From Gymnopus androsaceus JB14 (taxonomy: Eukaryota > Basidiomycota > Agaricomycetes > Agaricales > Omphalotaceae), in contig ML769426.1 in the NCBI GenBank assembly GCA_009733575.1, positions 248,001-312,000 of the forward strand: a DNA stretch of 64,000 nt, written 5' to 3'. How positions within the stretch are numbered: position 1 is the first letter of the stretch; every line of letters starts with the position of its first letter. A program made the translations under genes and the position numbers. Positions 1-11,182 of this stretch are shown here, piece by piece. The notes beneath the pieces are model-generated. The model searched no databases. It was given only the letters and a program-made list of their open reading frames with translations, and was not told the origin of the DNA.

Positions 1-98
1 AGACAGAGCAGACAGAGCATGTCAAAGCACTCCAGAGCACTCCAAAGCATCAATTGAATGCTCTGACTGCTCTGGCAACATACAGGTTTTGCTGATGT
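1..98. repeat. Right end of a CATCAG-type MITE, cut by the window edge
   Basis: The stretch ends with an inverted-repeat terminus reading CAGGTTTTGCTGATG, the mirror of the CATCAGCAAAACCTG start seen in full copies at 15001-15168 and 47200-47375. Its inside has the same short CTCCAGAGC-like motifs as the copies near 33.55 kb and 51.7 kb. Only the right part is visible, so length and target site cannot be judged. Confidence 0.6.
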
Positions 99-102
99 GG
101 TA

Positions 103-537
103 TATTCATTTGTCTATTGTTACCCATCTAACCTTTAACCCTAACCCCTAATCCTAACCCCTAAGTCCTAATTTATAAACCTCAATTCCTGACATTTTTT
201 TTGGGTAAAATAAGCACCCATCCATGCTGATAGACATAGTTACATGTACATAAGTAATGTCATACTTTACTAGTACTGGTATCAGGACCAGTGCATATAG
301 TACTAAGTCACACCAGTAGCTCTTAGTTGGTATCACCAATAATTTTACTAGTAACAATGGTAATACTACCATGGATGAAGGTATTACCATGGATGATGGT
401 ATTACCATGGATGATGGTATTACCATGGATGATGGTATTACCATGGTAATATGCCAGGCATTTACCCCTACTTAGGTTCAACTTGGAATGCAAAAGTTAA
501 GCCTAAGTAGGTATCTTTTAGTAGGTGACTGAAGTGC
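103..537. repeat. Rearranged fragment of the long-inverted-repeat element family F
   Basis: Positions 103-355 match the inner arm of the element at 17853-20024, including the CTAACCCTAATCC-like tract and the following 200 bases. Positions 447-537 match that element's outer terminus, ending in GACTGAAGTG. The two pieces are joined by an 18 bp tandem repeat, so this copy has only one half and is probably a deletion derivative. Confidence 0.7.
362..446. repeat. 18-bp tandem repeat (about 4-5 units)
   Basis: The unit is roughly ATTACCATGGATGATGGT, repeated head to tail. The MVIPSS-type peptide it can encode comes from the repeat and is not a gene. A single or double version of the same motif sits at the same place in the family-F element near 18.26 kb and 19.90 kb. 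Confidence 0.8.
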
Positions 538-959
538 TTTGGAACTCATTTTGAAAGTTCTTTCCATCCATTTTTGAATTTCTCCTTTGGTACCTTTTTG
601 TACATGTGACTGTCATGTTGGTAAAACTGCAGTTTCCTTTTCAGGATTTCTTGCACAATAACACTCTTCATTCTGTGCAAAGTGCTCCCATTTATCCTTG
701 TATTTTTTTCTTCCTTCACCAATTCATCACAACCAGCACCTAATCTCCAAATTCAAACTATATGCACAGCTTATAGGGAGCTAGGTGATCAAGTTACACA
801 GCCCCCAGAATCCAGGCAGGAGATTTTTGTCAAATAAATAGATAGCAAGCATCTGCAGATGAGTTCCTGAGTTCTGTTACCCAGGTGTGTATGGAGTCCC
901 CTGTCTATCAGCTCCTATCTAATGCCAGTTTTGAATAGCATAAAAGTCTATTTGAGCTG

Positions 960-2300
960 GAGGAATATACTATTATTCATACTGGTGTTCAGACTATGCT
1001 TGTAGCACTTGCAGATGCAATTACATGTTCTGAGGACATTGTGGAGCATGCTCCATTCTCTGCAGTTGAGACCATCCATACTGGAAGACATGGACACCCT
1101 AGAAAACATATTGATCCCACTATCTTGGAAGCAATTCTACAGTATTGTGGTCCAACCAACACATCTTGCTCCTATTTTTGGATGTTCCTCCCGCACTATA
1201 CGTCAAAGGAGTCTGGAAAATGGCCTAGCAGAACCCTCTCCACCTGTTTCTGTCACATATGAAGACCCTGATACTGGAGAATTACTTCAATTTTATCAGT
1301 CTTCTACTTCTCCTATCTCAACTCTCTCTGATGATGATGAGCTGGACAATATTGTTCAGCACATCGTGGAGATTTTTCCTGCATTTGGATGCCAAATGAT
1401 AGCTGGCCATCTCCAGCATCTTGGTCACACTGTTCCCCATAGTTGCATTTGGTTATCATATGAACGTGTTACTGGTGCTCCTGCTCATCTTACATCAAGG
1501 CCCATTGAACAACATAGATATTGTGTGGCAGGGCCCAATTCACTGTGGCATCATGATGGACAGCATGGTAAGTAGAGAGACAGAGCTGTTTCCTGTTAGC
1601 TCTAAATCTCTAATACCTTCATAGGACTTATGCTGGAGAGTTGTGATTCATGCTTTTGTTGATGGCTTTTCTTGCTTGGTCACTGCAATACATGCCAATG
1701 ACAATAACCATGCAGATACAGTTCTAAACCTGTTCCTTGAGGCTATTCAGGTGCATCAGACACCTAGCCGTGTACGCGGTGATCATGGTGTTGAGAACCT
1801 GGGGGTGGCCCGTTACATGGAGGAGACCTATGGTCCAGAAAGAGGCTCTTATATCTGGGGAAGGTATATTTTAATTTTAATTTTTGAAATTCTGTCTTAC
1901 ATTGGACCCTCAAAATTTATGCAGGAGTGTTCACAATGTTAGAATTGAGCACCTTTGGCAAGATGTTACCCAGGGTTTTGGTACCAAGTGGTACAATTTC
2001 TTCTTTGATCTGGAAGCAGAAGGATGCTTTCATTCAGAAAGTGATGTCCATATATGGCTTCTTCATTTCCTGTTCCTTCCTGCTATAGATCAAGATGCAC
2101 TGGAGTGGGCAGAAGCTTGGAATCACCATAAAATCTCCTTTGATGGTGAAGAGAGGGAGCAGTCTCCATGGGACATGTATTTCTTTGGGGTGCTTCAAGA
2201 GGGTCTCAGAGGCCCAGAAGGTGTTGTTGATGCATCCGGCACGTTTTCCTTCATCACCATAATGAGCATAACCCAGATGAGCTGGAGAGCCTTACACTGT
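960..2300 (+). pseudogene. Integrase-core-domain gene of basidiomycete transposon type, frameshifted
   Basis: Three coding stretches line up with the integrase-core proteins that are abundant in mushroom genomes. About 1075-1140 gives a TGRHGHPRKHIDPT block, about 1150-1567 continues in another frame to GPNSLWHHDGQHG, and 1625-1863 plus 1925-2290 give the RVVIHAFVDGFS, SRVRGDHGVENL and SVHNVRIEHLW blocks, then ALEWAEAWNHHKISF. Two introns fit GT-AG rules (1568-1624 and 1864-1924). Aspartates in HHDG, FVDG and RGDHG and the glutamate in GVENL are the likely DDE-type catalytic residues. A frame change near 1140 and another at the first exon junction (the GLIRW segment is short by two bases) mean it cannot give one full protein. 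I infer a decayed mobile gene. Confidence 0.75.
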
Positions 2301-2568
2301 ATAGCTCACAATAACTTCCTCATTTGTCATTGGTAGAGATCCCTGCATTTGAGTGTGCCTTTGAAACAGAGGATCACTGATGCTTTGTACAAATGCCAGC
2401 ATACTTCTCTTGTGACATGCAAGATAGAAAATTATTGTGGGCTCAAGCTTTTTGGAACTTTTATTAACTATTCTACCCATGTCAATGTAGACCAATTTCA
2501 TTACTGTACACAGATATGGGCTTCTTGAAAAAATCAAATAACAGCATATACAGTATTGGAACTATTAT

Positions 2569-2740
2569 TGTTAGGGTTTTAAGGTCCTATTCAATTCAGT
2601 TTATTTGCTAAATTTTTAATGAATCGTGAATTGCACCAGTGCAAGATTTTTTGAAACCTGGATAAACTGTAAACTGGCACTGGTTTAAGTGGTCCATCAG
2701 TGCAATCTTTAGCAGTGTATTTTTCAGTGCAGTTCAATGC
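2569..2740. repeat. MITE family A, left part
   Basis: Starts with TAGGGTTTTAAGGTCC and continues with the AATTCAGTTTATTTGC and GAATTGCACCAGTGCAAG motifs shared with copies near 4.8, 13.1, 45.1 and 60.9 kb. It stops where the family-B element begins at 2741, so the element is cut there. Confidence 0.7.
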
Positions 2741-4464
2741 TGATACACCGATTTTTTGGCTAAGGCTAGAACTGCGCAGAACCAATAATCCTAGGTTCTG
2801 TTTGTAACAAAACATGGTCAATAAGAGAACTATAGTGAGCCCGAGCTGATAGTTAAAATCTACCGAGGACCTATTCTACTCAAGAGGTTGCAGAGTAACA
2901 GTACGCGCAATGGTACCATACTTAACTTTGTGAATGTGCCTCGATCAAAGTCCTATGCACGGTATAGTGTAGTGAGGCAAGCTTGTTGGATAACAAGTTG
3001 CTGACCAAGGCAGATAAACAAGCCCACATACCAGTTAAACTAGGCTAGGTCATTAAAGGATATACCCAGCGGATCAAAGTCTTAAACGAGGCATTGCTTT
3101 CGTGATCAGCTTACCAAGGAGTCTACATGACACTCAAGTTTATTAAATGAAGCAAGGTGGACCGAGATGAGGAAGTACCATAATGGGTGCCCTCAAAGTT
3201 GACACTCATTGGAAAGCACCCAGGCAGATTGCTGTGGCAATCCAACACAGCCACATGACCCACTTGCTGTAGCTACTTCTAGAGCATGGAAGGACCAAGG
3301 AGCATTTCTATCTGAGCCTTAGTGTTTTACCAAAATCCATATGCTACCATACATCTAGACTCAGGACCGCATGGAACTAGGGATAATAACCAGTCTCCCA
3401 TTGGCAAGGAAAAACATAGAAATTTCCGAGGGCTGTTCTGCTAAAGGAACTGGCAAGTCTTGTAAAAAGGCAAATGACTTGAGTCAATTTGGACCAAAAA
3501 TCCCAAAAGTCAAACCAATCGAGGAAGACAAACGAATGAGACAGGGAAACATCGAGGCAAAACCATAGTATACACATTTTATCTTTTTCTATTTACTTAC
3601 TCTGTTTCATCCTATCTTGCTCAGTTTCTCTCATTTTCCTATTTTATTATATCTCACTCAGTATATAAGGGTAGCTACTCTATCTTGGAATAACAAGTTA
3701 GACTTGATACCTGAAATGCAGTTCTATCTTAGGACCTGTAGTGATTTGTACATGCTCAGACACGTCTGCATTGTCCTCTGCAACCTTTGAAACAGGTGGC
3801 CTTCTTGTAACCTCAATAATACTGAGGCTGTTCATTCTACTTCCTGGCTATTAAGTCAAGCATTCCTGGTTTTCATCTTGAAGAGAGGTCACATCAGTCT
3901 TAGGACTGCAGGTGGAGCCTAACGTGCACACTTCGATGAGCCCGCTGTTGATTAGGAAGGTCTTGGACCCAAGTGTTGGCTTGGTCTAGTTTTAGGGAGG
4001 AAGCTTCTCAGAGTGTTACCTAGCTTTACCAACAGACTCTACCCTTTGCCCACTCTTCACTGAGTGTGTTAAAAACGCCTACTTGAGTGACTTGCGCAGT
4101 GGTTGTATAAGCTTGTTAAGTAACTTGTGGGATTCCCTGAGAGTTGGAGTATCATTGTGCAGCAATGTAAAGGCTCCCGAGATATGCTAAGTCATTTGTT
4201 GAGTCGGTGTACTTGACCTGGGTGTTGGTATTTCACTGCGGATATGCAAAGTTGTTTGTTGAGTCAGCGAGTTACCTAACAAGCTTATACAACCACTGCG
4301 CAAGTCACTTGAGTAGGCGTTTTGAGTAGAATAGGTCCTCAGTAGATTTTAACTATCAGCTCGGACTCACTATAGTTCTCTTATAGACTGTGTTTTGTTA
4401 CAAACAGAACCTAGGATTATTGGTTCTGCACAGTTCTAGCCTTAGCCAAAAAATCGGCATATCA
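2741..4464. repeat. Family-B repeat, 1.7 kb, with about 150 bp inverted termini
   Basis: The left end TGATACACCGATTTTTTGGC is mirrored at 4430-4464. The inverted match continues about 150 bases inward through CTAAGGCTAGAACTG, AACCTAGGATTATTGG and CTATCAGCTCGG. The inside (2900-4250) matches 54.9-56.4 kb with only scattered changes. It has a promoter-like TATATAAGGG at about 3665 and a second, inner inverted pair (about 4081-4130 against 4266-4320). No real protein is visible; the small ORFs at 3371-3577 are not conserved-looking. It may be a non-autonomous DNA element or a rearranged LTR, because the copy at 54.9 kb lacks the right inverted arm. Confidence 0.75.
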
Positions 4465-4787
4465 CAGCACCCCTGAACTGTAGACTGTAAGGGTTATATC
4501 ATCTTGACTGAATGGTTTGCCGAATTAACCCTTGTCAGCCAGAATTTCAGGCTGGCCGAAATTTATTATTTTGATCTGTCTTTCAGTTCCAGTGAGAGAC
4601 AGATTGATTGTTTTATTGCTGAGCAGATTTTTGTTACTTTCCGGTGTGTCTGTAAACTAGCGGAGGCTAAGGAATGAACTGGCCCTGCCAAAATCAAATT
4701 TTCAGAAACTGGTATTGTCTCACCATCAGAAAAGGATTGGAAAGAAATAATGAAGGAAATGAAAGGATCAGGCTAAGGATGGGCTGA
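4465..4787. other. Intergenic, no feature recognised
   Basis: I see no coding or repeat signal here beyond ordinary AT-rich sequence. Confidence 0.5.
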
Positions 4788-5157
4788 ATAGGGTTTTAAG
4801 GTCCAATTCAGTGAACTGCAAATAAACTCTAAATTGCATTGGATTGCACTGGAAAATGTACTGCTGAAGGCTGCACTGATGCACAGTCTAAATCAGTGCC
4901 AGTTCATGGTGCATTCAATTTTTGAAAATTACTTAAACTGCCTTGCATCAGTTTAAATGTGTGCAAATTAATACTGATATAAACAGAGCTTTGAGCACTC
5001 TTATCATGCTGAAATTACATTTCAAATAGTAAATACATGATAAACTGGACATTTACTGGCTGTGTTAGCATTATTATGCTGAGCTACTCTATCTTTAGAT
5101 ATAAGAACGACCAGTTCAAGCCAGTTTAAATTGTGAATTGCATTGAACTGCACGTTC
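4788..5157. repeat. MITE family A, long variant
   Basis: Begins GGGTTTTAAGGTCCAATTC and ends near GAATTGCATTGAACTGCACG. The middle portion (AAACTGCCTTGCATCAG onward) is nearly the same as 60740-60960. The ends are imperfect inverted repeats rich in CAGT and AATTGCA words. Confidence 0.7.
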
Positions 5158-5393
5158 AGGCCTACGCGTGACCCGTGGGAAAAGTAGGCTGCGTTTTCGT
5201 CACATTGTTGCGATCTCATGTCTTGATTTTCCCCATCCTTTCTTCCTACCGTCACATAGCAATAATCCACATTCAAGGAATCCCTCCAATTCTCCTCTCC
5301 TTAATTTGAATTCATTTTCATTTCCCTTTCTCGCCAATTTCACGGAAATCGCCCATTTACTCACCTCGCTACCGCATCAACGACACGCTTGCT

Positions 5394-7166
5394 ATGGTCA
5401 ACACTAGACAACAGACCAAGGACAATGAGGGTAATGCCGCCCATGTTAGACAAGTTGCTCAGTGAGGAGCAGCTGCTCCCGCTGCTCAACCTCGAGCTGG
5501 ACAAGCACCAGAACAGAGCTGGCAACCTAACCGCTCTCTCCTTCACCTTCTGAACGAGCACCACGTGGATCCCATACCACGCCAGACTGGAACAGGGAGA
5601 GCGCCAGCATCTGCTCCGCCTGGGCCCATCCCGTTCAACGGTGTCCGTGCACCCTTCCAGGTACCCTTTCCTTCACCCTGGAACGGTATTCAAACTTCTG
5701 GGAGCCTTGCTCCCTCAGCTCCCCCACTCAGCGTAAGTAGCTGGGGTGGGATTCTGACGCATAACACATTTGATGCAGAATTTGGTAGCCAGGATCCTGC
5801 TCCCTCAGCTTTGGGACATGAGTCGGTCAGATACCGAGCTACTCAGGGAGAACAAGGTAAGCTTCAGTAATTTCTTCTGCCACTTCTCCCTGGCAGTTGT
5901 ATCCAGTGGTCGTTTCTCCTCAACCACGCCTCAGCGTTTGTTTCTCCTCGACACTCTTTCCCTCTCTCTGTCATATGTTCTTCCCCAACATATGCTGACC
6001 TATTTTCTCCAATAGGTCTTCACCCAGGCTCCTCGCACTCGAACAGATCAGCCTTTGAAAGGTGTCTTCGAGATGCTGGCATGCCAGCTCTGGTTGCACC
6101 TCTCTGTAGCCCTTTCCAGGCACCCGTGCCTCCTCCTCGCTCTCCATGCTCCCAGTGTTCACACCACACAGATCGCCGCTCCCGCTCCCCTCGCAGACGG
6201 CAAGTCGAACAACCATCTGCATCCACCAACGACATAGGGGAAGTCAACAACGTGGGCACAGAGTTGAAAGGAGGATGGGGTGACCCCAACAAGGCACAGA
6301 TGCACTCCTACACGGAGCCGTTCAGGCTCGAACCCATAGCCAACAATCTTGTTGCCTCCACTCTGCGGAATGGGTTGAAAACCTTCATTCCCATTGCATA
6401 CTTTGCCTCATGCTATGCCGACTCCACCCTGAAACCAGTTGAGTCTGCAGATTCCAGTGCCATCATCCTGGATGGCTCCAGAGGTATCAAAGTGAAGGCC
6501 AAGACCTTCGCAGAGGTTCCTCTATCCCAGATCACTCTAAACAACTTCAACAGCATTGCTCGTGGGATGTCAAGGGCCTTCCGCCAACACTTCGTCCCCA
6601 AGGGGGCGGACGCTCCAGGCCACCCGCATGCATTAGCCATTGCTGACCTATTCCGAGCTATGTTCGACATGGTTCAGGAACGTTCGGACTTTGAACTTGG
6701 CTTTGACATCTATAAGATCTACATTGACAGGGCATACAGGCAATGGTTCGCATTCCCCAATGAGAACATTCGCATCGACATCTTCCACCCGGGTCTATAC
6801 CAGGAGTCTCTCCTCTCCTGGCAGATGCTCAAGGTGAAGGAGGACAAGGTACGAAGGATGACTCAGACTGAGAAAAAATTGCAGTCATCCACTCCCTCCT
6901 CATTCAAGAACAACAGCCAGAAATGTTCTTTTCAAGACTGCGATTCATCCTTGAAAGAGAATTCGCACTCGAACGCCAAGTGCAAATGTTACATCTGCGG
7001 TTCATCCGAGCACAACTGGAATGACCACAAACCAAAATCTGATGGGAAAGCCTATTGCACCAGCTTCAATGGCAATTTTGGCTGCCAGAAAGCAGGATGC
7101 ACCTTTGCTCACAAGTGTGGCCTGTGTGGCTCAACAGAGCACGGCTCCCAGGAGCACCAACGCTAA
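5394..7166 (+). pseudogene. DIRS-like retroelement ORF1 (Gag-like, zinc-knuckle)
   Basis: A reading frame opens with MVNTRQQTKDNEG at 5394 but has an in-frame TGA at 5463. It resumes through a proline-rich stretch, with likely introns at 5732-5777 and 5856-6015. The long frame 6081-7166 (361 codons) has an arginine-serine-rich start, a globular middle with YRQWFAFPNENIR, and a cysteine-histidine C-terminus with CYICGSSEHNW and CGLCGSTEHGSQEH motifs. Such zinc knuckles are typical of nucleic-acid-binding Gag proteins. An RT frame and then a tyrosine recombinase follow directly, so the assignment rests on context as well as motifs. The early stop and unclear exon joins indicate decay. Confidence 0.7.
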
Positions 7167-7167
7167 C

Positions 7168-9756
7168 AATATCCAGTTCCATACACATCTCATTCCCGAG
7201 GCATGGGAGCAACTTCTGAGGGAATCCAATGCTCCTCAGAAGTTCAGTGGGATACCAGAAGGTCTCACAAATGGATTTCGCATCGGCCTCAACAACTACT
7301 CTCTTGCAGCGACATACATCCCCCCCAATCACTTCAAGACTGAACAACACGCTAACATTATTTGCGAAAAGTTTGCTCAAGAAATGGAACTTGGAAGAAT
7401 CTCCCGCCCATTCCATCCTGACAAGCTTGAAGCTCAAATAGGACACTTCACCACAGCGCCCATGGCCACTGTCGAACAACGACCAGGCAAATTCAGGATC
7501 ATAATCAATCATTCATTCCCTTGAAAAACCCTACCTCCTGATTTTCTGCGCGAAACCCTTCCTCCTGCAAACACCTCTTCCACCTCACCTACTCCCACTT
7601 CTCTGATAGAATTCAATGCATTGGAAATCTCTATCAATGCTCTCATAAATGCAGACAATTTCCCCTGCGACTGGGGTTCATTCTTGGAATGCTTTCTCAT
7701 GGTAGGCGAAGCCCCAACAGGTTAGACTCACACCCACCACAGCACAAGATATAGCTAACTCTCAGACAGGCACTCAAGCTGCTATCTTCAATGTAGATGC
7801 AGCATTCCGCAATATCCCCATTCATCCTTCTGCTCGCCGATTTGTCGCCCTCATGCTCGACGGCCTTGTTCATCTCGACCTCATGTTGAACTTTGGAAAG
7901 AGACCAGCGCCAGGCATCTGGGGACACGTTGCAGATGCCATGGCCTGGATCCTCAAGTACAGAGGCATCGAAGCATTACTAAAGTGGGTGGACAACTTCG
8001 TATTTTTCTGTTACCCCAAAGGGAGAAACAACAATGGATCCCCCATCTTTTACTATGACAACTCACTCATTTGGTCCACCGCTGCAATACTGGGCTGGCC
8101 GTGGGCACCAAGCAAATCCATACCCTTCGCATCTTTCTTTAAATACATCGGCTTCCTCTGGTACATTGAGGAGAAGACCGTACAACTACCCAAGGAGAAG
8201 AAAGAGAAATACATTGCTCATCTTGCTCCCTGGGTAGCGAATGAATGTCAGTCCATGGACAAGGTGGAGGAGCTAATTGGGACGCTCAACCACATCGCGC
8301 TTGTTGTTCCAACTGGAAAGACAAGACTCATCAACTCGTTCAACTTTCACTCAGGTTTCAAATTGTCAAAACGCTTCATCCCACACTCCATTCCAGCCAA
8401 ACTCCAGGACAACATATCCTGGTGGAAAGACTGTTACAACCTGACCCACTTTTTACTTACTCATATACTTACCACTGCTATGGATATAGAATACTCTAGA
8501 ATTGTTACTGTTGCCAACCTACTGTTGCTATTTCAACAGTAACCATTTAATATTTCCTTTTCCTACTGTTGCTATGGATATAGAACATTCCAGAACTGTA
8601 ACTGTTGCTACTCTACTGTTACCATTTCAACAGTAACCATTTAATATTTCCTTTTTAGTATGGGCTTTTACTATAAAAGCCCCCCAAACTTTGCTCACAG
8701 ACCCCAGTTCTGTTATTTTGCCAACCCACCTACTTGTCTCTTGCTTCTTGCTTCTCAATGTCTCTTATCTTACTCTGATAGCTTGTACAATGTCTCTGAC
8801 AATCCATATCAACAATTTCACATTGATCAGTACACCTGATCCGTATCCAATATAATTCCAAACCCCTGGTTTGATGCAACAGCTTACTTTGCCATTATCA
8901 CAATTGATTGATCACATCACTCTTGTTTACCACAGTCAAGGCTCTTGATTGTCCAACACATTTACTACTGAATCTATTTGCTCATAGCATCTACTTGGCA
9001 CCTATAGGTTGCCTGACAGTTGGTCTGCCCACGGCAATACACCCTCATTGATGTCTATTCATTAATAGACTTTCAATATATAATTATCTGATCACTATAG
9101 TATTAACTATAGTGCCATAGGCCTTGAACAAGTACGGTTCTAACAAAGACTTACTTCACCAACCCTTTGTTGGAATGGAGATTATAAAGATACCTGATCT
9201 TGCCAACATCAACCTCTTCATGGACGCCTCGACATCCTGGGGTATAGGCCTCATTCTGAATGGCAAATGGCTAGCTTGGGAGTACAAACCAGGCTGGACA
9301 GATGCTGAATGGCACATTGGCTGGAGGGAAATGGTGGCAGTTGAACTCGCTCTTCGAACGCTCATATCCTCAGGCCACTGCAGCATAAGAGTACATCTTT
9401 GCTCAGACAACATCGGCGTCATTGGAGCCCTCAAGAAAGGAAGCTCTTGCGGATACAAAATCAATCTTATCCTTTGAAAGATTATTGAACTCATGCAAGA
9501 GTTTAAAGTCTGGATAGATTGTGTATGGATCTCAACACACGACAACCCAGCTGATGCACTGTCGCGGGGCAAATTCCCTCCACGTAAACAAATTCACTCT
9601 CATCCTCCCACAGTACCGCAACACCTAAAGCCATATATATTCAGTTCGATTCAACCCAATGACCCACGCCTTCTCTTGCGCGTCTTGTACATACAATCAT
9701 GTTGTACTACCAACGATACAATTAATACTAACGATTCATGTTCACGCTATCTCTAA
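7168..9756 (+). pseudogene. DIRS-like reverse transcriptase and RNase H, interrupted
   Basis: The frame after ORF1 reads IPEAWEQLL and then GKFRIIINHSFP (RT finger region), with a stop at 7522-7524. An intron (7701-7764) leads into FNVDAAFRNIPIHP, the first catalytic-Asp motif of RT. The second catalytic motif reads WVDNFVFF, where active relatives have VDD, so one metal-binding Asp is Asn. After WWKDCYNLTHF the frame is broken by an LTR-like insertion (8453-9122). It then resumes with the RNase H part: NLFMDASTSWG, GWREMVAVELAL, LCSDNIGVIGAL and NPADALSRG, with another stop at 9475. The order Gag, RT, RNase H, tyrosine recombinase is that of DIRS-like elements. This copy is clearly inactive. 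Confidence 0.85.
8453..9122. mobile_element. Solo-LTR-like insertion in the DIRS RNase H region
   Basis: This non-coding block splits the RT-RNase H frame between WKDCYNLTHF and the SNKDLLHQPF segment. It contains a roughly 97 bp tandem pair (about 8474-8570 and 8571-8660), each starting GCTATGGATATAGAA and ending AATATTTCCTTTT. A TATA box (ACTATAAAAGCCCC) follows at about 8669. This repeat-plus-TATA design suits an LTR. I could not define the exact ends or a target duplication. Confidence 0.6.
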
Positions 9757-9923
9757 CCATGCATAAAACGAGCCCAAGTGAATGACCTACGAGATCCAAA
9801 TGATGAACGGACAAATGACTTAATATCACACGCATCACCTTACTTTCAAACCACCACAATCCACATTGACACAATCCACAGTGACACACCTACAACACCA
9901 CAGCAGACCCTCCTCATCTTATC

Positions 9924-11003
9924 ATGCCCCCATACAGAACCGGATTCATATGCAATCAGGACGAGGACTACCCACGAGCTGCCCAGAAAGTCCAATTCAC
10001 CACAGAGAACCAACCTATCCATATCCAACCGCAACTGCACGTCGCGGCCAACACATACAACCAGAGCACCATGAACATCATGGACGCCGCGGTCTCTGAG
10101 AAGACACTCCATAGGAAATCACAGTATGCTGCTGAATTCCTAGTCTGGGCAGGAGAGCAAGGTCTCCAGGAAATCAACGTGCTGCCACCATCCGTGGCTA
10201 CACTGTGTAACTTTGCAGCCTCCTTTGCTGGAAAACTGGCAGGAGGAACGACAAAGGCAAAGCTCTCCACGGTAAAGAGCTGGGTGCAGAAGAGAGGGCT
10301 TGCTTGGAATGGTCAAGACAACCTGCGCAACATGTTGAATGGCATCAAACACCGAGCCCCCAGCTCGTCCTTCCGAGATCAGAGACCTCCCATTAAAAAA
10401 GAGCATCTCAGCATACTCTTTGACAAACTCGACCTCACAGGTACATGTGGTATCAACCACGCCATAGCAGCCGCTAGCACTGGATGCTTCTACGGTCAAC
10501 TCAGAGGCAGCAAAATTCTCCTGCTCTCCTCAGACACAAATGACTACAATCCAAACTCCCTCCCTACCATTAAGGATCTTGGGCCTGCCAACGAGAATGG
10601 CAACAGGAAGCTAAGACTTCTGAAGACCAAGGTCGAGCAAACGAGAGGCAAAGAGGTCATCTACTCTCCTCAGCCAGGTCACACGAGCCCCACCAGAGCA
10701 TGGAGAGAACACATTTGAGTCAACCGACTAGGTCCCAATGACCCTCTTCTAGGCTACCAAAATGACTCAGGTGAGCTCAAGGTGCTCACAAAGTTGATCT
10801 TTCTTAAACTTTGCAAACAGATATGGTCAGAACATGGCATTCCGCGCATGACGGGCCATTGCTTCAGGATCGGTGGCACAACCCACTACCTCATCCAGGG
10901 CATCGCACCCGACATTGTGAAGATACCTGGCTGCTGGAAATCTGACGTGTTTCTCAAATACTGGAGAGACTTGGAATCTCTTGCCTCCATTCACTTGCAC
11001 TGA
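9924..11003 (+). pseudogene. DIRS-like tyrosine recombinase
   Basis: One frame runs from about 9924 to 11003 with a single in-frame TGA at 10716. The N-terminal half has SAM-like helices (QYAAEFLVWAGEQG, VATLCNFAASFAG). The catalytic half shows Arg in CFYGQLRGSK, the H-x-x-R box in TGHCFRIGGTTHY, a Trp-containing GCWKSDVF in the usual second-His region, and the nucleophile Tyr in LKYWRDLES. These are the hallmark residues of phage-integrase-type recombinases used by DIRS elements. The stop separates the first Arg from the rest, so the copy is dead unless read through. Confidence 0.85.
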
Positions 11004-11182
11004 CATCACGTGCAACAATCCTATTCGAACCACCTACAGAAGTCCGGAACTCGTCATCGTTACACTCCCCATTAGACATCTCCACTACCACAGACATCTC
11101 CACTCTCGCTGCATACATTAATAATGCATAACTATACTCACACCACACCTATCCATCCCACACACCTTATACCACACATATA

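Noticed and set aside
130..165. True chromosome end at the window start
   Set aside because: The TAACCC-like tract is short, irregular and repeated inside element F at 18 and 20 kb, so it belongs to the element.
154..444. 96-aa ORF with repeated MVIPSS
   Set aside because: Produced by the 18 bp tandem repeat within a non-coding element.
3371..3577. Overlapping 65- and 66-aa ORFs in family B
   Set aside because: The counterpart region at 55.5-55.7 kb has frame changes, so there is no sign of protein conservation.
7066..7512. Minus-strand 148-aa ORF opposite the DIRS RT
   Set aside because: Antisense shadow of the RT frame, with no motif.
9846..10499. Minus-strand ORFs over the DIRS recombinase
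   Set aside because: Antisense shadows of the recombinase frame that carries the R, HxxR and Y residues.
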